A DNA stretch of 64,000 nucleotides, from NCBI GenBank assembly GCA_015680685.1, contig MNCI01002996.1:117751-181750 (forward strand), written 5' to 3'. The position numbers and the translations under genes were made by a program. Below are positions 1-12,321 of the stretch, one piece after another. A model generated the notes under the pieces. It was not told the DNA's origin and did not search any database. It was given only the letters and a program-made list of their open reading frames with translations. This DNA is from Gnetum montanum. Taxonomy: Eukaryota > Streptophyta > Gnetopsida > Gnetales > Gnetaceae. How positions within the stretch are numbered: position 1 is the stretch's first letter; every line of letters starts with the position of its first letter.

Positions 1-1096
1 CAATGTCCTCCACTAATCCCAAAGGAATAGTGATTGACTGGTCTACCAATTCTAAACAGATGTTACTCTTCTTGAGAGGTGATAAGTTTCATGCCTTGTA
101 CATGTCATGAGAGATGAGATTGACATCAGAACCAGAATCAAGAATAGCCTTGCATAGCTCATGTCCAATGATCTATAGGTAAATGAGTGGACTTCTGGGA
201 TAGATCTTTTTATGGGAAGATTGCCACCCTTGATCTAATTGGAAATAGCATGAGTTAACATCACAATGTAGATGTGAGACAATGTTTAGTTTGAAGGGAA
301 CTTGAAGGTGTTTGATAAAGAGGATGAGGGTGTTAGGGATGTAGGACGATTAGTAACATTAGGTTGTGAGGACTTAGGAGGACTGTTGGGTTAGAAAAAG
401 GGTCATTTCCTGGATCGATTATCTAAGCCACTTAACAAAAAAGCCAATTGTGAATGTATAGCCCTTGTAGCATTTCATTGTTGTAGCTGTGGAGGAATTT
501 TTCCCTGCATGAACAAAGTAGGAGGTAATAGGGTTGAGGGTGGAGGGATGTGTGCAAGTAGATGCAAAGGGTGGTATGGATATGGATGCTCCCCTAGAGT
601 AGATGATGAATGTGTTCAATGGTACTCTGGGGGTAATAGTGATGCTGAAATGAGGTGTAGCTTGTAGAACTTCTTGGAGAAACAGGTTGCTAAACATAGT
701 ACCTATATGGATCTGGTTACCTATAAGGGTATTGCTACCTTAGTGATGGTATTCCCCATGATTGTAGTTGGTGCCATTTTTGGCATTGCTCATATGGTTG
801 TGGTGGAGCTCCACTTAGATAATAAGCTTGTTATTGCTAGTGGAACTACCTTAGATTGCATTGAGGATAAGGTAATCTTTTGGATGCTTACCTACGTGCT
901 AGTCAATGATTCAATGTGTACACCCCAGACTCTTGTAAGTGCAACTCTACAAGTTAACATCCCTTTAGATGTTCATATTAAAAAATGTCATAACTAGTAT
1001 CATCTTCAAAGTTTGTCTCCACCACTTCTTCCATTGTAGTAACCTTGCCTTTATCTCTTTGTTAAGCATGTTTAGCTTCTTTTCATCTCCTGCGTT
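1..1096 (-). pseudogene. Athila-like element C: protease and C-terminal gag remnant (left part)
   Basis: The segment aligns by eye, in order, with the protease-to-gag part of element D (about 40140-41240). The protease-flanking stretch is at 1-330, the linker at 330-670 and the end of gag at 670-1096. No long frame survives, so it is a decayed gag-pol. It stops at 1096 because element A inserted there. The gag of C resumes at 28141 exactly where the D alignment predicts. In life the polyprotein would supply capsid/nucleocapsid and the retropepsin for an LTR retrotransposon. Its RT, integrase and 3' LTR would lie left of base 1. The lineage is inferred from similarity to D. Confidence 0.72.
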
Positions 1097-2988
1097 TGTC
1101 ACATCCAAAAACGTTGGTGGTTGGAACACCGAGAGGTTGACGTGTATATAGCCTAACCCCAAATCCGTGGGAGGAACATGCTGGGAAAAATGGAAATGAA
1201 GTGCCTTAAATGGTCTAGTCAATCAAACAATGACTTACATAGTGTAATAATAGCCGTTTGTGAGCAAAGTTTTAGTGAGCTTCACACAGGAGCCGAGACA
1301 ACAAGTAAGAATAGAACGTAACGTAACGTAAATATCTGAATATGTATTGATAGTAAAAGAAGACATAAAAAGTAAATGCTAAGAAATTTAAAGCAAATGC
1401 TAAGAATATAGAACCAGAGTTCGAGGGTGGAGGAATGCATCACCCGAAGATTGAAGCACACAACTTTTAATTGAATAATGTTTTAAGTTGGTATGCAGTG
1501 TTAGACAGGCACAACGGTAGTGTAGTGATGCAATCACAGTCTATGGGATGTCATGAATGCAGTGTTGGTAGTTGCGAAGGAGGCTGGACCTGTCAAGCTT
1601 ACAATCGTCACATTGTACAGGTGTAAGAAAGACTGTCTCACAGTACCCAGCTAAGTGTCAAGCTCAGGTGCTGAAGTGTGGCAATGATGAAGATGATAAG
1701 AGTGCTCTAATGCTTGATGCTTAAGATGATTTTTCCAATCAACCCTTAAAATGCTAATTATTAGGGTATTTATAGAGCTAGGGTTCATGTGAGATGTAGA
1801 CTGGATGCCACGTGGCCTGGGTCCCACATAGCATGGGTGTGGACAAGTCACGCTGACATGTTACACTCAAAGTGTCAAGCTCTGAGTGTTAAGCTCAAAG
1901 TGTAACACTCTGTAGGATAAGAATGGGAACTAAGAATATGCCAAACTATGACCACACCACCTGGAATGCATGTGTTGGAGTCTGAAGGACCACCATGTAC
2001 CTACAAATAATGCCAAGACAAATGCAACTTGGAGTCTATGCTCCAGGACTACATCTTCCCCCTCTTTCGAGTAGGGTCAAGTGTAGGGATAATTTTGGGG
2101 ATCAATGGGGGGATGCAAAAGTAAAGAAAATTGCTAATCCTAGCTGCCGAAGGGACGTCGAAGCTGAAATGAAGGTCGATGCCAAGTTCTAGGAGCTTCT
2201 GGAGGCATTTGGAGGCATTTCCCAAGTGTCACACTATCTATGCTACACAGCATGACAGAGCGTAGCATGAACACCTAGAAAATTTTTGTAGATTTTGACT
2301 TGTCATGTTATCTACACTGCGTAGCGTAATAGAGTGTAGCATAAGTACTTTGATGAATTTTGCCAAAATTTGCAATGTTTCTTCATGTCACACTAACTAT
2401 ACTCTAAGGTGTAGCAGGACAGGTAACCTTGGAAGTCAAAAAATTGTCAAATGCATCTTCCATGTCTAGATAGCTTGACGGATTCTTGTTCAACACTTAG
2501 AAAAATTTCAACTTGAAACTTGTCACGTTGGCTATGCTATGCAGCATAGCAGAGTGTGATAGACCCAAAAGATAGAAAATTTGCCAAACTGTTTCATCCA
2601 TCCTAAGCACTTTTGACAACCTCTAGCTTGGTACTTGAGTGGATTGGCAACCAAGACATGTGTCAAGCTGGGAAAGCTAGAGAGTGTAGTGAGCTTGAAA
2701 ATCTAGGAGAGAAAATTTGCCAAACTGTTTGGTCCATGCCCAATGATCCTTGACTGCTTCTAGGTTGACATTTGTGCAAACTAGCCATGGAAGTGTGTGT
2801 TACGTTGGCTATGTTGTGGAGCATAGCAAGTAGACTTAGAAAAATTTTACAAAAATTAGAACTTCTAGTATGCTATGCTATCTACGTTGCACCACATGAC
2901 ACCAAACTTAGAAAAATTTTGTCCAAGTCTTGACACTTAGACAAATTTTCCATTGAACATGTAGGAGCTCAAAATTAGTGGTGTATCA
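1097..2988 (-). repeat. Element A 3' LTR
   Basis: An 1892-bp LTR, paired with 26260-28135 along its whole length. On the minus strand it starts TGATACACCAC and ends with GACA. A TATA box (CTATAAATA on the minus strand, plus position about 1768-1776) puts U3 at about 1780-2988 and R/U5 at about 1097-1760. U3 has many degenerate copies of a motif around ACACTTAGAAAAATTT, alternating with TAGCATAGC-like words (2250-2960). The adjacent PPT at 2989-3001 shows that this is the downstream LTR. Confidence 0.88.
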
Positions 2989-3001
2989 TTAGCCCCTCTT
3001 T
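2989..3001 (-). other. Element A polypurine tract
   Basis: The minus strand reads AAAGAGGGGCTAA directly before the TG of the LTR. This is the expected position and composition of the primer for plus-strand DNA synthesis. It fixes the orientation of A. Confidence 0.75.
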
Positions 3002-4440
3002 GTTCACATCTGGAGGACAGGCCTGAGAGACATTGACAAAGAATACGAAACACCATGATGAACATGACACCAGCACAATTTGTTAGTGTCTACTTGGCTG
3101 ACACTTTACTATACTTGAGAGTGCCAAGGCAATAAGGTGTGATAGGGAATAATTTTAGGGAGATGGGTCAAGGGATAATGGATGAAAGGAACAACTATAG
3201 AATGCAACACCACAATGGCTTGTCACCAAAGCATGATCCCTCATTGGAGTATTTATGAGGGAGTTAGCATGCGGAGGTGTCCTACCCTTTGGATTTTGAC
3301 CTCTCATCAGAGTGCTTGTGAGACGGTCGATCTAGGGCTGGACTAGTTACGAGACGACAATTATGCCATTTGACTTGGGCACTTGGCTTTTGTCATTTTC
3401 TTTTCCCTTTTTTTGTTTTTTACTTTTTTTTTGTATTATATGGTGAACTGTGCGCTAACATTTACAACCGCACCGCATCTATAGGATAGGTGTTTCCTCC
3501 CCAGGATGAGTTGTGTCACATCCATTTGGGGCTTTGACCAACCCACAAAGGCTCCCCATGGGACAAGTTGCGTTACGTCTGTCATGGGTTCAGCGACTGA
3601 CTGTGCATTGGGGAAGCTTGTAGGGAATGTGAAAGATTACAAGATCAAGAGGTAGATGTCAGGTTGGCTGAGGGAATAGTAGGGATGTGCACTCTTAAGC
3701 AGTTAGGTGAGCCAAAGTGGACATATCAGAACAATGTGATGCCTTACCATCGTGATGAAACACACCCTTGAATGATGCCATCCATGCCTCATCCTGCAAA
3801 CACAACACAAAGAAAATAAGAAAAAATAACCACCATGTGAGATGAGGGCGAAGTCCTATTTACCTAGGCATTGCAAGGGCTATGAATGCTACATCAGTTG
3901 CGTGCAATATCCAAAGTATGAAGGCCAATGTAAGCATCAGTGGTGGCAAGCTAGAAAGCTCTAGCAGCCACACTAGAAGTGAGCACTCAAGTGGCTAGGA
4001 GCAATGGTGATGTAGGTGCTAAGGAGTTCTCATCGAAGGCAAAAGCTAGGAAACCTAGCAACATGGTAGAGAATTGCACTACTAGACATTCTTCTAGGCT
4101 CAAGTAATGGTGAGGGCTAGAGGATGGTAGTGTTGTGGATGGGACTCCATGAGTGCTATTAATGGTGAGAGCTATGGCCAAAATGATTGGCAGTGGTGGT
4201 AGTAGCTTCGGAAGGTCAGCAAGATGCTGAATGACATTTCCAGAAGATCAGCAAGATGTCAGGGACAATGATGCTACAAATGTTCCAGAGGGTTTTTCCT
4301 TGATAACGTGAACTTCATTTTGGAACTACAATGCCCTAACCCATCTTGCCTGAGAGGTGTGGGCAAGTGACGAAAGATTAGAAGTATTCTCACTCACTTG
4401 TTCATAGAACTATGTATGTTGAACTGTAGGTGCTAAAGTG
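3002..4440. other. Element A 3' non-coding region
   Basis: About 1.4 kb lies between the PPT and the first hairpin array. I see no protein family and no RNA gene. Composition is mixed, with a T-rich run near 3390-3430. The only ORF of note (3987-4181, minus, 64 codons) has no recognisable content. Tat elements often have long non-coding or accessory stretches downstream of pol. Confidence 0.5.
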
Positions 4441-4446
4441 CAAACC

Positions 4447-4724
4447 CAATTTTAGGTCTTGGTAGACCACCTATTGTGCTAGTTTAAGGTCCCAACAGAC
4501 CATGTTCCCAATTTAAGGTCTAGGCAGACCATGATGTGCTAGTTTGAGGTCCTAGTAGACGACTGCGCTAGTTTCACGTTGTAGCAGACAATGGATGGCT
4601 AGTTTAAGGTCATAGCAAACCATGCTATGGGTGCTAGTTTAATGTCATAGCCCAAGGATGTTCTGTGCTAGTTTCACATCATAGCGGACAGTCTGTGCCA
4701 GTTTAATGTCATAGCGGACATTCT
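4447..4724 (-). repeat. Hairpin-unit array 1 (nine units) in element A
   Basis: Nine units of about 26 bp with varying spacers. Each has the form GCTAGTTTAAGG followed by a short inverted repeat. Stems include GGTCT/AGACC at 4455-4468 and 4517-4530, GGTC/GACC at 4488-4501, TTGT/ACAA near 4580, and AATGTC/GACATT at 4705-4722. Several stem changes are compensated, so pairing is kept while sequence changes. Three units (near 4640, 4665 and 4610) have damaged stems. On the minus strand the array begins immediately after a consensus 5' splice site (CAAG/GTAAGT, plus 4725-4734), just past the end of the integrase frame. Confidence 0.75.
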
Positions 4725-4761
4725 ACTTACCTTGATTTTATCATTGATGTGATACTACATG

Positions 4762-6052
4762 TCAAGGGTAATATGGCTTCAGGTACGAGTGGTTAATAGG
4801 ATTGGCAAACCTATTGCCATCTAAATCAGCGAGCTTGAAGGCTCCATTATCATATGCCTCAGTGACCAAGAAAGGCCCTTTCCAGTTGGTTGAGAATTTG
4901 TTTGTAGGCTCACAGATGACCTTAAGGACTAGGTCCACTTTCTTGATTGGGCATTGATGTTGATTGTGGCAGTGCTTTTGCCGTTGCTTCTCTTGGTACC
5001 ACTCGATGTGATCAAGTGTTTGGATGCCCTCCTCCTCTATAAAGTTGAGGTCAATGGCTCTTAACTTGTTGTTCTGAACCTCATTAATGAAGTTTGAGAG
5101 GATCATGCAAAGCGATGGGACCTACAATTCAAGAGGCAACACTACTTCAAATCCATATAAAAGACTATATGACATTTTACCTATCATGATTCTACATGTC
5201 ATGTGGTAGGCTCATAGTGCATAGACTAGTTGTTTGTGCCATCATCACTTGCTATTGTTAAGCATCCTCTTCAGAAGGTTGACAAAAAAGAGTGTTTGAT
5301 GCCTTGGTTTTCAAAAAAGGCTTTAGTTTCTACACTGTTGAATTGTGGCCCATTGTCTGTGACTATAGTTATGGGGAGACCAAATCGGGTCACTATGTTG
5401 TCGAGAATGAACTTGCAAACTTGTTGCGAGGTTGTCTTACTAAGGGGAATAGCTTCAACCCACTTTGTGAAATATTTGGTTGCAATAATGATGAAGTTGT
5501 GTCTTGCAGAAGATTTAAGCATTATAGGCCCTATGATGTCCAACCCACAATGTTGGAATGACCACATGATCTACGTAGCATGTAGTTCAGTAGGTGACAC
5601 ATGCATTAGGCTCCCATGCTGCTGACACACGTTGCATGTCTTGACCTTGGAGACGTAATCACACTCAACGTAAGGCTAGTAATAGCCTAGACGTCTGACT
5701 TTTGTTGCCATTGCCCTAGGATCTATATGACCCTGCATAGTCCCTCATGGACTTGCTCGACGATCTTTTGTGCTTCACTGCGGCTCACACAAGTTAACAA
5801 TATTCCATCATAAGATCTATGACATAAGGTGCTATTACCTACGGGGACGTACTACCATGATTATTTTTGTACTACGTCCTTTTAGGCAGATGTTAAGTTT
5901 TGTGGGGGCTCTCCCTATTGGAGGTATGCCTTAATATCGTCATACCACTCTTAGGTGTAAGCTATACTTATGGATGTGATGATTTTTGTGTGAGTTATAA
6001 GTTCAATGTAATTCACTATTGAAGCAGGCAAAGTGGAAAACATGTTTGGCGC
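4762..6052 (-). pseudogene. Element A integrase and end of RNase H (pol 3' part)
   Basis: Minus-strand pieces in order. The end of RNase H joins across the B insertion (APNMFST, near 6045). A zinc-finger remnant with CNVCQQHG lies near 5620. The catalytic core (5271-5567) has DIIGP and TDNGPQF, holding the first two Asp of the D,D-35-E triad. The C-terminal domain (4762-5106) has NWKGPFLV, GAFKLADLDG and SYLKPYY. The stretch that should carry the catalytic Glu (5220-5275) is degenerate and I cannot see the residue. Several stops separate the pieces. Integrase would join the cDNA ends to host DNA; this copy cannot. Confidence 0.8.
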
Positions 6053-6925
6053 TGATGAGTGGTGAGGTACCCCTACACTCAACCATACGAATACGAGCGT
6101 TTCATGCACGATCCGGTCGAACTCCACAAACGGACTAGTTGTGGTATCTAGACAATTACTCGTAGATCGTAGTTCACTATCTTCCCACCTGGACTAGTAT
6201 TAGCTTTGTCACATATGGTTTAGTCTAGAGTGAGGTGTATGATGTGTTCCTACACTAATGCTACTCCTCGATATGATGGAAAATAATATCAACTAAGCTA
6301 GGAGAGAGGGTGAGAGAGAATCCAAACTAGCCTAAGTGCGATGAGCATCCATTCCTTAATCATCCATATACATCTTGGACCTCATGCACAACTACCACAA
6401 GGATTACCAAGCGCATGGCCTAAGTATGTTACTGGGTTACCAAGTAGTCACACTTAAATGCTCGTGATTAAGTCGTACTCATTCCATGTTACTAGGAGAT
6501 AAGGGTAGAGATATTAACTAAGAAAGCAATAAATAATAATAACAATTAAATAATTAAGCTAAGTGGATGCTGCAATGATGAAGTAATCTCGATCTTTATT
6601 GTCAGTCATGTGCATGTCCAAGTATGCCACACTTAAATAAGGATGTTGTACAATTCCAATCATCACACTGCGGGCATGCACTAGGAGAAAGGGTTGAGAG
6701 GAAAGACTAAAAAAAAGTCCCTACCTTAATACTAAAAAATTAAAAAACTTAAAACTTCCAACCTTAAAAATTAAAAGGGAACTTCTTTACCAAATCTGCT
6801 TGCCTCTTATTTATAGACAAGGAGACAGGCTACGATATCACGTACATGATATTGCGTCTAGCCTGTGATATCGCGTACGCAATATCATGGATGTGTTATC
6901 GCAACCAACAATTCATGACTCATCA
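6053..6925 (-). repeat. Element B 3' LTR
   Basis: An 873-bp LTR. The minus strand starts TGATGAGTCATG and ends GGTACCTCACCACTCATCA. The U3 (6830-6925) holds palindromic words such as GATATCGCGTACGCAATATC (6867-6886), just upstream of a TATA box (CTATAAATAAG, plus about 6808-6820). It pairs with 13120-13994. Confidence 0.9.
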
Positions 6926-6938
6926 TACCCCCACGACT
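6926..6938 (-). other. Element B polypurine tract
   Basis: The minus strand reads TTAGTCGTGGGGGTA up to the LTR start. The same AGTCATGGGGG-type word borders the LTRs of D and E, and it recurs internally (see findings). Confidence 0.7.
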
Positions 6939-9430
6939 AAATGAAAACTCATCCTCGAGTTAAAGTGAGAACAAGCTCCATTGATTACACAGTGGATAGG
7001 TATGGGATTATTGATTGACTAGAATGGATTCATGTCGTAGTGTGGAATCAAAACAAAATTGAGATACAAGACGAAGAACGCAAAAGAAAATCCTATAACT
7101 ACAAAATTGGGTAGAACTCATGTAGTTCCTAGTGGCGGTGGCTTCTCCATGGGTTCCTTTCCATTGTCTTATGCTCCAGGTCTTGGGATTTGATGGCATT
7201 GAAGTATGGCCATAGAGGCATCCTAGTTAGCCTTCTCTTTTTCTTTTGCCACCCTTTTATTCTCTGTCAATAGTTTATTGAGTTGCTCAATTTTGAAAGT
7301 GTCCAGTTGAATTTGAGCAAACTTTGGCCCTGTATTCAAAAGGTTTAATACTTCCAAAATGGCTTGAATAGAGAAATAAATAGTCACAACACAAATGTTA
7401 ACTGTGGTGCCTTCTTTGTTATGCCAAAATCGGTATGTTTCCCCTAAGTACCAGTCACCGCTTTTAGAGAGGGTAGGCCACAATGGGGACCCTTTGAGGT
7501 GATCCCTAACGACCTTCGGAGTAAATTCTGCAAAAGGTCCAAAGTTTAATTCCACAATCACTGCAGTTAATATGGACCTTTCATGGATGGCCTAAACACA
7601 ATCTTGGGGTAATGTGAGATGTCATCCTTGTTCAGACACTGCAGCAGCTCCTCCTTCCACCTGCCTGGATTATATAGTGGCAAGGTCTTCTTAATGGATA
7701 CTAAATGATTATTCTTTCTGCTCTGCATGTTTTTTGGCAAGAAATTATCCTTCACCTCTCCTAGGTCACTTGATCACACCTTGAGCAGGACCTTCCTATT
7801 GTGTGCGTTTCAGGGCCATCTGCAATCACACAGGGCCAATCATCAGTAAGGTTGTTACCAAAGTTAGGTTATACCCTACTGCTTACCTTAATGAATTTTC
7901 TTTATCTCCGTGTGACATTACTTATTAGAAGAAAATGTCCCTGAAAGATTATAATATTGAATTCTCTTTCCTTAGGTGGTTTCCAATCTAGTTTCCTAGT
8001 ATAACTAAGGAGATAAAATTATTTTTGGCACATTTATCCTTAATTTTATAACTAATTACCCTTAATAATGTCCTTTCGGTGATGAAGAATTTCAAAACAT
8101 TTATGCACTATTCGGCGTTTGCCCCTCCCCCACGACTAAGATGAACACTCTGGGTTCAAGTAGGTTCAAACAGAATGAAAATCAGAGTACTAGTGAGAGA
8201 GTTATGGATATGAAAGCAAGGGATGCGCAATCATGAGTCATAGAGTGAAATTTGAAAAACTTCCACCATGTGAACAGTTGCAATGATGTTGATTAGCGCA
8301 GGGGGGTCGCATATATATATATTTTTGGGATGTGATATCACATACGCGATATGACATACATGATATCGCGGCCTATCGAAGCTAGGGCACTTTATAGAAT
8401 GTACCAAATTTTTAATATTTTTTGAAATTAAACAATGTAAACTAAGGAAATTTGGACAAGTGTTAAAGGGTTCCAGGGTAATTGAACTAGTTCTGAAGGC
8501 ATGAAAATTATGATGGTGTGGAATTTATCAATAAGGACCTCGGATGGTAAGGGGGAGAAAAAGGCTATGTGATGGTTCATAGGANNNNNNNNNNNNNNNN
8601 NNNNNNNNNNNNNNNNNNNNNNNNNNNNNNNNNNNNNNNNNNNNNNNNNNNNNNNNNNNNNNNNNNNNNNNNNNNNNNNNNNNNNNNNNNNNNNNNNNNN
8701 NNNNNNNNNNNNNNNNNNNNNNNNNNNNNNNNNNNNNNNNNNNNNNNNNNNNNNNNNNNNNNNNNNNNNNNNNNNNNNNNNNNNNNNNNNNNNNNNNNNN
8801 NNNNNNNNNNNNNNNNNNNNNNNNNNNNNNNNNNNNNNNNNNNNNNNNNNNNNNNNNNNNNNNNNNNNNNNNNNNNNNNNNNNNNNNNNNNNNNNNNNNN
8901 NNNNNNNNNNNNNNNNNNNNNNNNNNNNNNNNNNNNNNNNNNNNNNNNNNNNNNNNNNNNNNNNNNNNNNNNNNNNNNNNNNNNNNNNNNNNNNNNNNNN
9001 NNNNNNNNNNNNNNNNNNNNNNNNNNNNNNNNNNNNNNNNNNNNNNNNNNNNNNNNNNNNNNNNNNNNNNNNNNNNNNNNNNNNNNNNNNNNNNNNNNNN
9101 NNNNNNNNNNNNNNNNNNNNNNNNNNNNNNNNNNNNNNNNNNNNNNNNNNNNNNNNNNNNNNNNNNNNNNNNNNNNNNNNNNNNNNNNNNNNNNNNNNNN
9201 NNNNNAGAATGGATGAGTGTGTGTAATGGGCTCACTATCCAAATAATTGATCACTCGAGACTCGACAACATAGAACACACCTCAACCAATGAGCCACCTA
9301 AGTGTTTTATTTGTAGATGAGATTACTTATAAAATGATAAAAACACAAAAAGACAAAAATATAAAACAAGAAATTGAAAAATGAAAAATAGGAAAACAAA
9401 AAATTGTAAAATTAAAGAAAATGAAAAATA
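6939..9430 (-). other. Element B 3' interior with an unassigned ORF and an assembly gap
   Basis: The first part (6939-7060) aligns with the 3' non-coding region of D. Two minus-strand ORFs follow, 7567-7755 (62 codons) and 7223-7561 (112 codons, with GPFAEFTPKVVRDHLKGS). They read like protein but I do not recognise the family. They lie where pol would be in an autonomous relative and show none of its motifs. At 8320-8375 there is a block of GATATC/CGCGATAT palindromes of the kind otherwise found in LTR U3 regions. 8585-9205 is all N (621 bp), so part of the content is unknown. Confidence 0.45.
8585..9205. other. Assembly gap, 621 bp
   Basis: All N. It lies inside element B, so the apparent absence of a short domain there cannot be proven. 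Confidence 0.99.
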
Positions 9431-9434
9431 TTTA

Positions 9435-10849
9435 TTAATCCTGCTTGTTATTAGAATGCGGGATATCCCCCATAACTAAACAATTGAGCATGGTGAGGAT
9501 TAATAAATGAAAGATGAGGATCCTTGCATGTTGGAAATATTGAAACTTGGTCATACTTACCCCATTGGGGTTCACACACCTGATTATAGTAAGCATAGTG
9601 GGGCAATTTATAAGATGTGGTTCCCGGGTAAAGAGTTGATCCACTATGATACTTGAGACCATAAGATGGTATGCAAGGATCAGGATGTCGTCCTCCATGA
9701 CTATATTCATTGGGCCATATGGTTGTTGGAGTGTTAATTGGTGGCCCTAATGAACTGACACTAGGCATTGGGTTCAAGGAGGAGGATGCATCACAGTGTT
9801 GGACTTGTGCTGAGTTGGAGAATGTACTGGCCTTGAAACTATGTTTTCCCTTCCTACGGTCATGTCTAAAGAAGGGACGCCTTTGCTATTGAGGAGGTCT
9901 CTCACTGCTGTTGGCAATAGTAGCACAAGTAATGTTCGTGGGTTGTTGCTATGGTCCAGACACTTCAGGAACAGTTAGTGGTGATGTAGAATGAGGGAAA
10001 GGATGAGAATGTTGAAATTTAGGAGAAGTGTAAGGTACACAGGGGGTAGTTGTGTTGAGGACATGGGCTGATAGTACTGAGGAGAATAATAATGCGGCGA
10101 GATAGAGTATGTTGACCTAGTTGGGGAAATAGGATGTTGGACTAGATAAACATTTGGATTCAGATGATACGAAGGGTGTCTCCAGTTTAGGGATGGCCTC
10201 CCCCACAAATGGGATTGTTGCCACTATGATCAAACACAGTATCTCTGTATGAACTCTAGGTGTAATGTGCTTCCCCAATGGTCATATAAATGTAATAGGA
10301 TTAGGCATTGGCCCTTGGGGTGATTGTACAAGAAAATGTTGCATTCATACGTATGATTGGCAGTTAAGCTCTTATTTTCCTCATCCCTTCTTTCTAATTG
10401 TCTAATGATATTTTTTCCTACTTCTTGGGTTGTCAAAACTCTATCTCCAATAATATTGATAGATTCCCCACACTTTTTATGCATCCATTCCAGCATCTTA
10501 TTGATCTTTGCCTCAATTTCCTCAAATGATTGGTGTACTGGCAAAGATGGTTCTTCCTCCTTGAGATAGGTTGATTTCTCCTTTTTGTGATTATGGACCT
10601 CTGTTAAGTTGAGATTTTGGTCTTGTTGATGTTTTCAACACTCTCCCCTAGCCATTTCTCCTTCTTCTCTTGCTACCTGCTTAATAAGCTTTTGGAATTG
10701 ATGGGTTCGTAGTTTGTATAGTTGACCTTGGGCATACATCCCTAGGGTCTCTCTTGTTTCATTACGAAGCCCATCAATGATATGGTACATTAGCCTTTCC
10801 TCGGAGAACTCATGGCCTGGACAATTTTTTAACAATGAATAATATCTTT
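9435..10849 (-). pseudogene. Element B gag, C-terminal half
   Basis: Minus-strand pieces. 10635-10835 has HEFSEERLMYHIIDGL and QFQKLIKQVAREEGE, the downstream part of a retrotransposon gag domain. 10230-10544 has KINKMLEWMHKKCGESINI. Proline-, tyrosine- and serine-rich low-complexity sequence follows at 9451-10208. The gag of D has the same arrangement. The frame is interrupted, and at 10850-10854 it meets a solo LTR insertion. No CCHC zinc knuckle is convincing here. Confidence 0.75.
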
Positions 10850-10854
10850 CTAAG

Positions 10855-12321
10855 TGTATTGACCTAAATCATCGGTGTAAGGCTAGAAAGGAAACAGACA
10901 CCGAGAGATTGTTGGACAGCCATAGCTGACCCTGCCTTCGCCCAAGGGCAAGCTGGAAAAGTAAATGAAGGTAGAGTGCCTTGGATGATCTGCATGTAGA
11001 TCAACCAAGGACTTCCCCGAGCGTAAGCTATGGCTAGCACTGGGGTTATCATAAATGGGATGTAAATGGAATGCAAACAGCAATATGAAATGTAAATAGA
11101 GCGTATTGAATTTTAAATAAAGCTTAAACAGAACTGTATTGTAAACAAAGCATAAACCGAAGTAAATAATGTAAATGGGAGGCAATAATGAAACTGTATT
11201 GTATTGCTTAAATAGGAATATGCACCGATCAAAGTGTAGTTGCACACGTGTGGATGGCAAGTCAAACGTCTAGCCTTGGAATGATATGATGCGATGATGT
11301 GACGATGAAATGAGATGAACGTGAGAAATACTTGGAAGCCAACAATCAGGTTTGCCGAGTGCCCAAGGATTGCAAATTCTATCCTTCTTCAGAGTTGCCA
11401 ATCTCTCCAATTTTTACCTCCCCGTTTATGTGAATTGATAGGGTATTTATAGGGTTGGGCTAGGTGCTGGATAGTTGCATTCTTTGACCACGTTCAATGT
11501 ATTTATGTTTGGATAGTTGTGCACGAGTTGGATGTGTGCTGGATATTTGTCTTCTTTAACCAGATTCAATGTATCTCACAACATGTGGGTCATTCAAGCC
11601 CATGAAAATACAAATAATTTAGACAAGCCCTCAAATGATAAAAATTTACAAAGAAAATCAAGGAGGATTAACTTTGCCTCGCTTGTCTAGCATCCAGCGT
11701 GACCTGCAGTGTGACCTCCAAAACTTGCAATTTTGAGCTGAAATCTAGAATTTCTGAAGGCTGGGACCCATAGTTATTAATAGTGGATCCTAAGGATGAC
11801 TTGCACCCTTGAAATCAAGTCATTTTGGCTCAGTTTTGGGACTCTAAAAATTGGTGACGCTAATCCTTACGCTGTGCAACGTCTGAAAAAGTAACCCCAG
11901 CGTCACCACGCCAAAATGGCATATTTCAGGCCCAAATCTTAATTTTCTGGAGGCTAGGAGCTATTGGGGACCTTGGTGAAGGTCATGGGGGGTCCTTGTG
12001 CTCAATTTTGGCCTATTTTAACCCAATTTCGGGGCTCCAAAAGTTGGTGACGCTGATCCTTACGTTGTGAAGCATCTGAAAAAGTAACCAAAGTGTACTT
12101 AGCCAAAACCAAATATTTTGAACCTGAAACTTTTGATTCTGGATGCTAGAAGTTGGTGCAGTCGCCTGTGGGCCTTGGGGGAACCTTGCCTATTGAATCA
12201 TGGGCCATCGGGGGCTGTTTTGGAGGCCTCCAAGTTTGGTCACATTGTACTCATGTTGGGCAGCAGCATGACTTAGCTTGATTTTTGTCTAAAGTGCTAG
12301 GCCAAAATTAGTGGTGTTTCA
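10855..12321 (-). mobile_element. Solo LTR (element A-related family) nested in the gag of B
   Basis: It runs from TGTATTGACC to GGTGTTTCA and is flanked by an exact 5-bp TSD, CTAAG (10850-10854 and 12322-12326). It is 1467 bp with no internal coding region. The end resembles the LTR of A (AAATTAGTGGTGTTTCA), as does the segment at 10900-11000. A TATA box (CTATAAATACC on the minus strand, about 11438-11448) lies as in A. This is the deepest level of the nest: it lies in B, in A, in C, in E. It probably formed by recombination between the LTRs of a full element. Confidence 0.9.

Noticed and set aside
4447-4724. CRISPR-like array
   Set aside because: Repeats are degenerate, spacers are irregular and short, and the context is a plant retrotransposon. 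The hairpin-array reading fits better.
8528-9278. Long ORFs of 215-235 codons on both strands
   Set aside because: They run through the N gap (8585-9205) and are artefacts of translating Ns as X. The same applies to 46885-47280.
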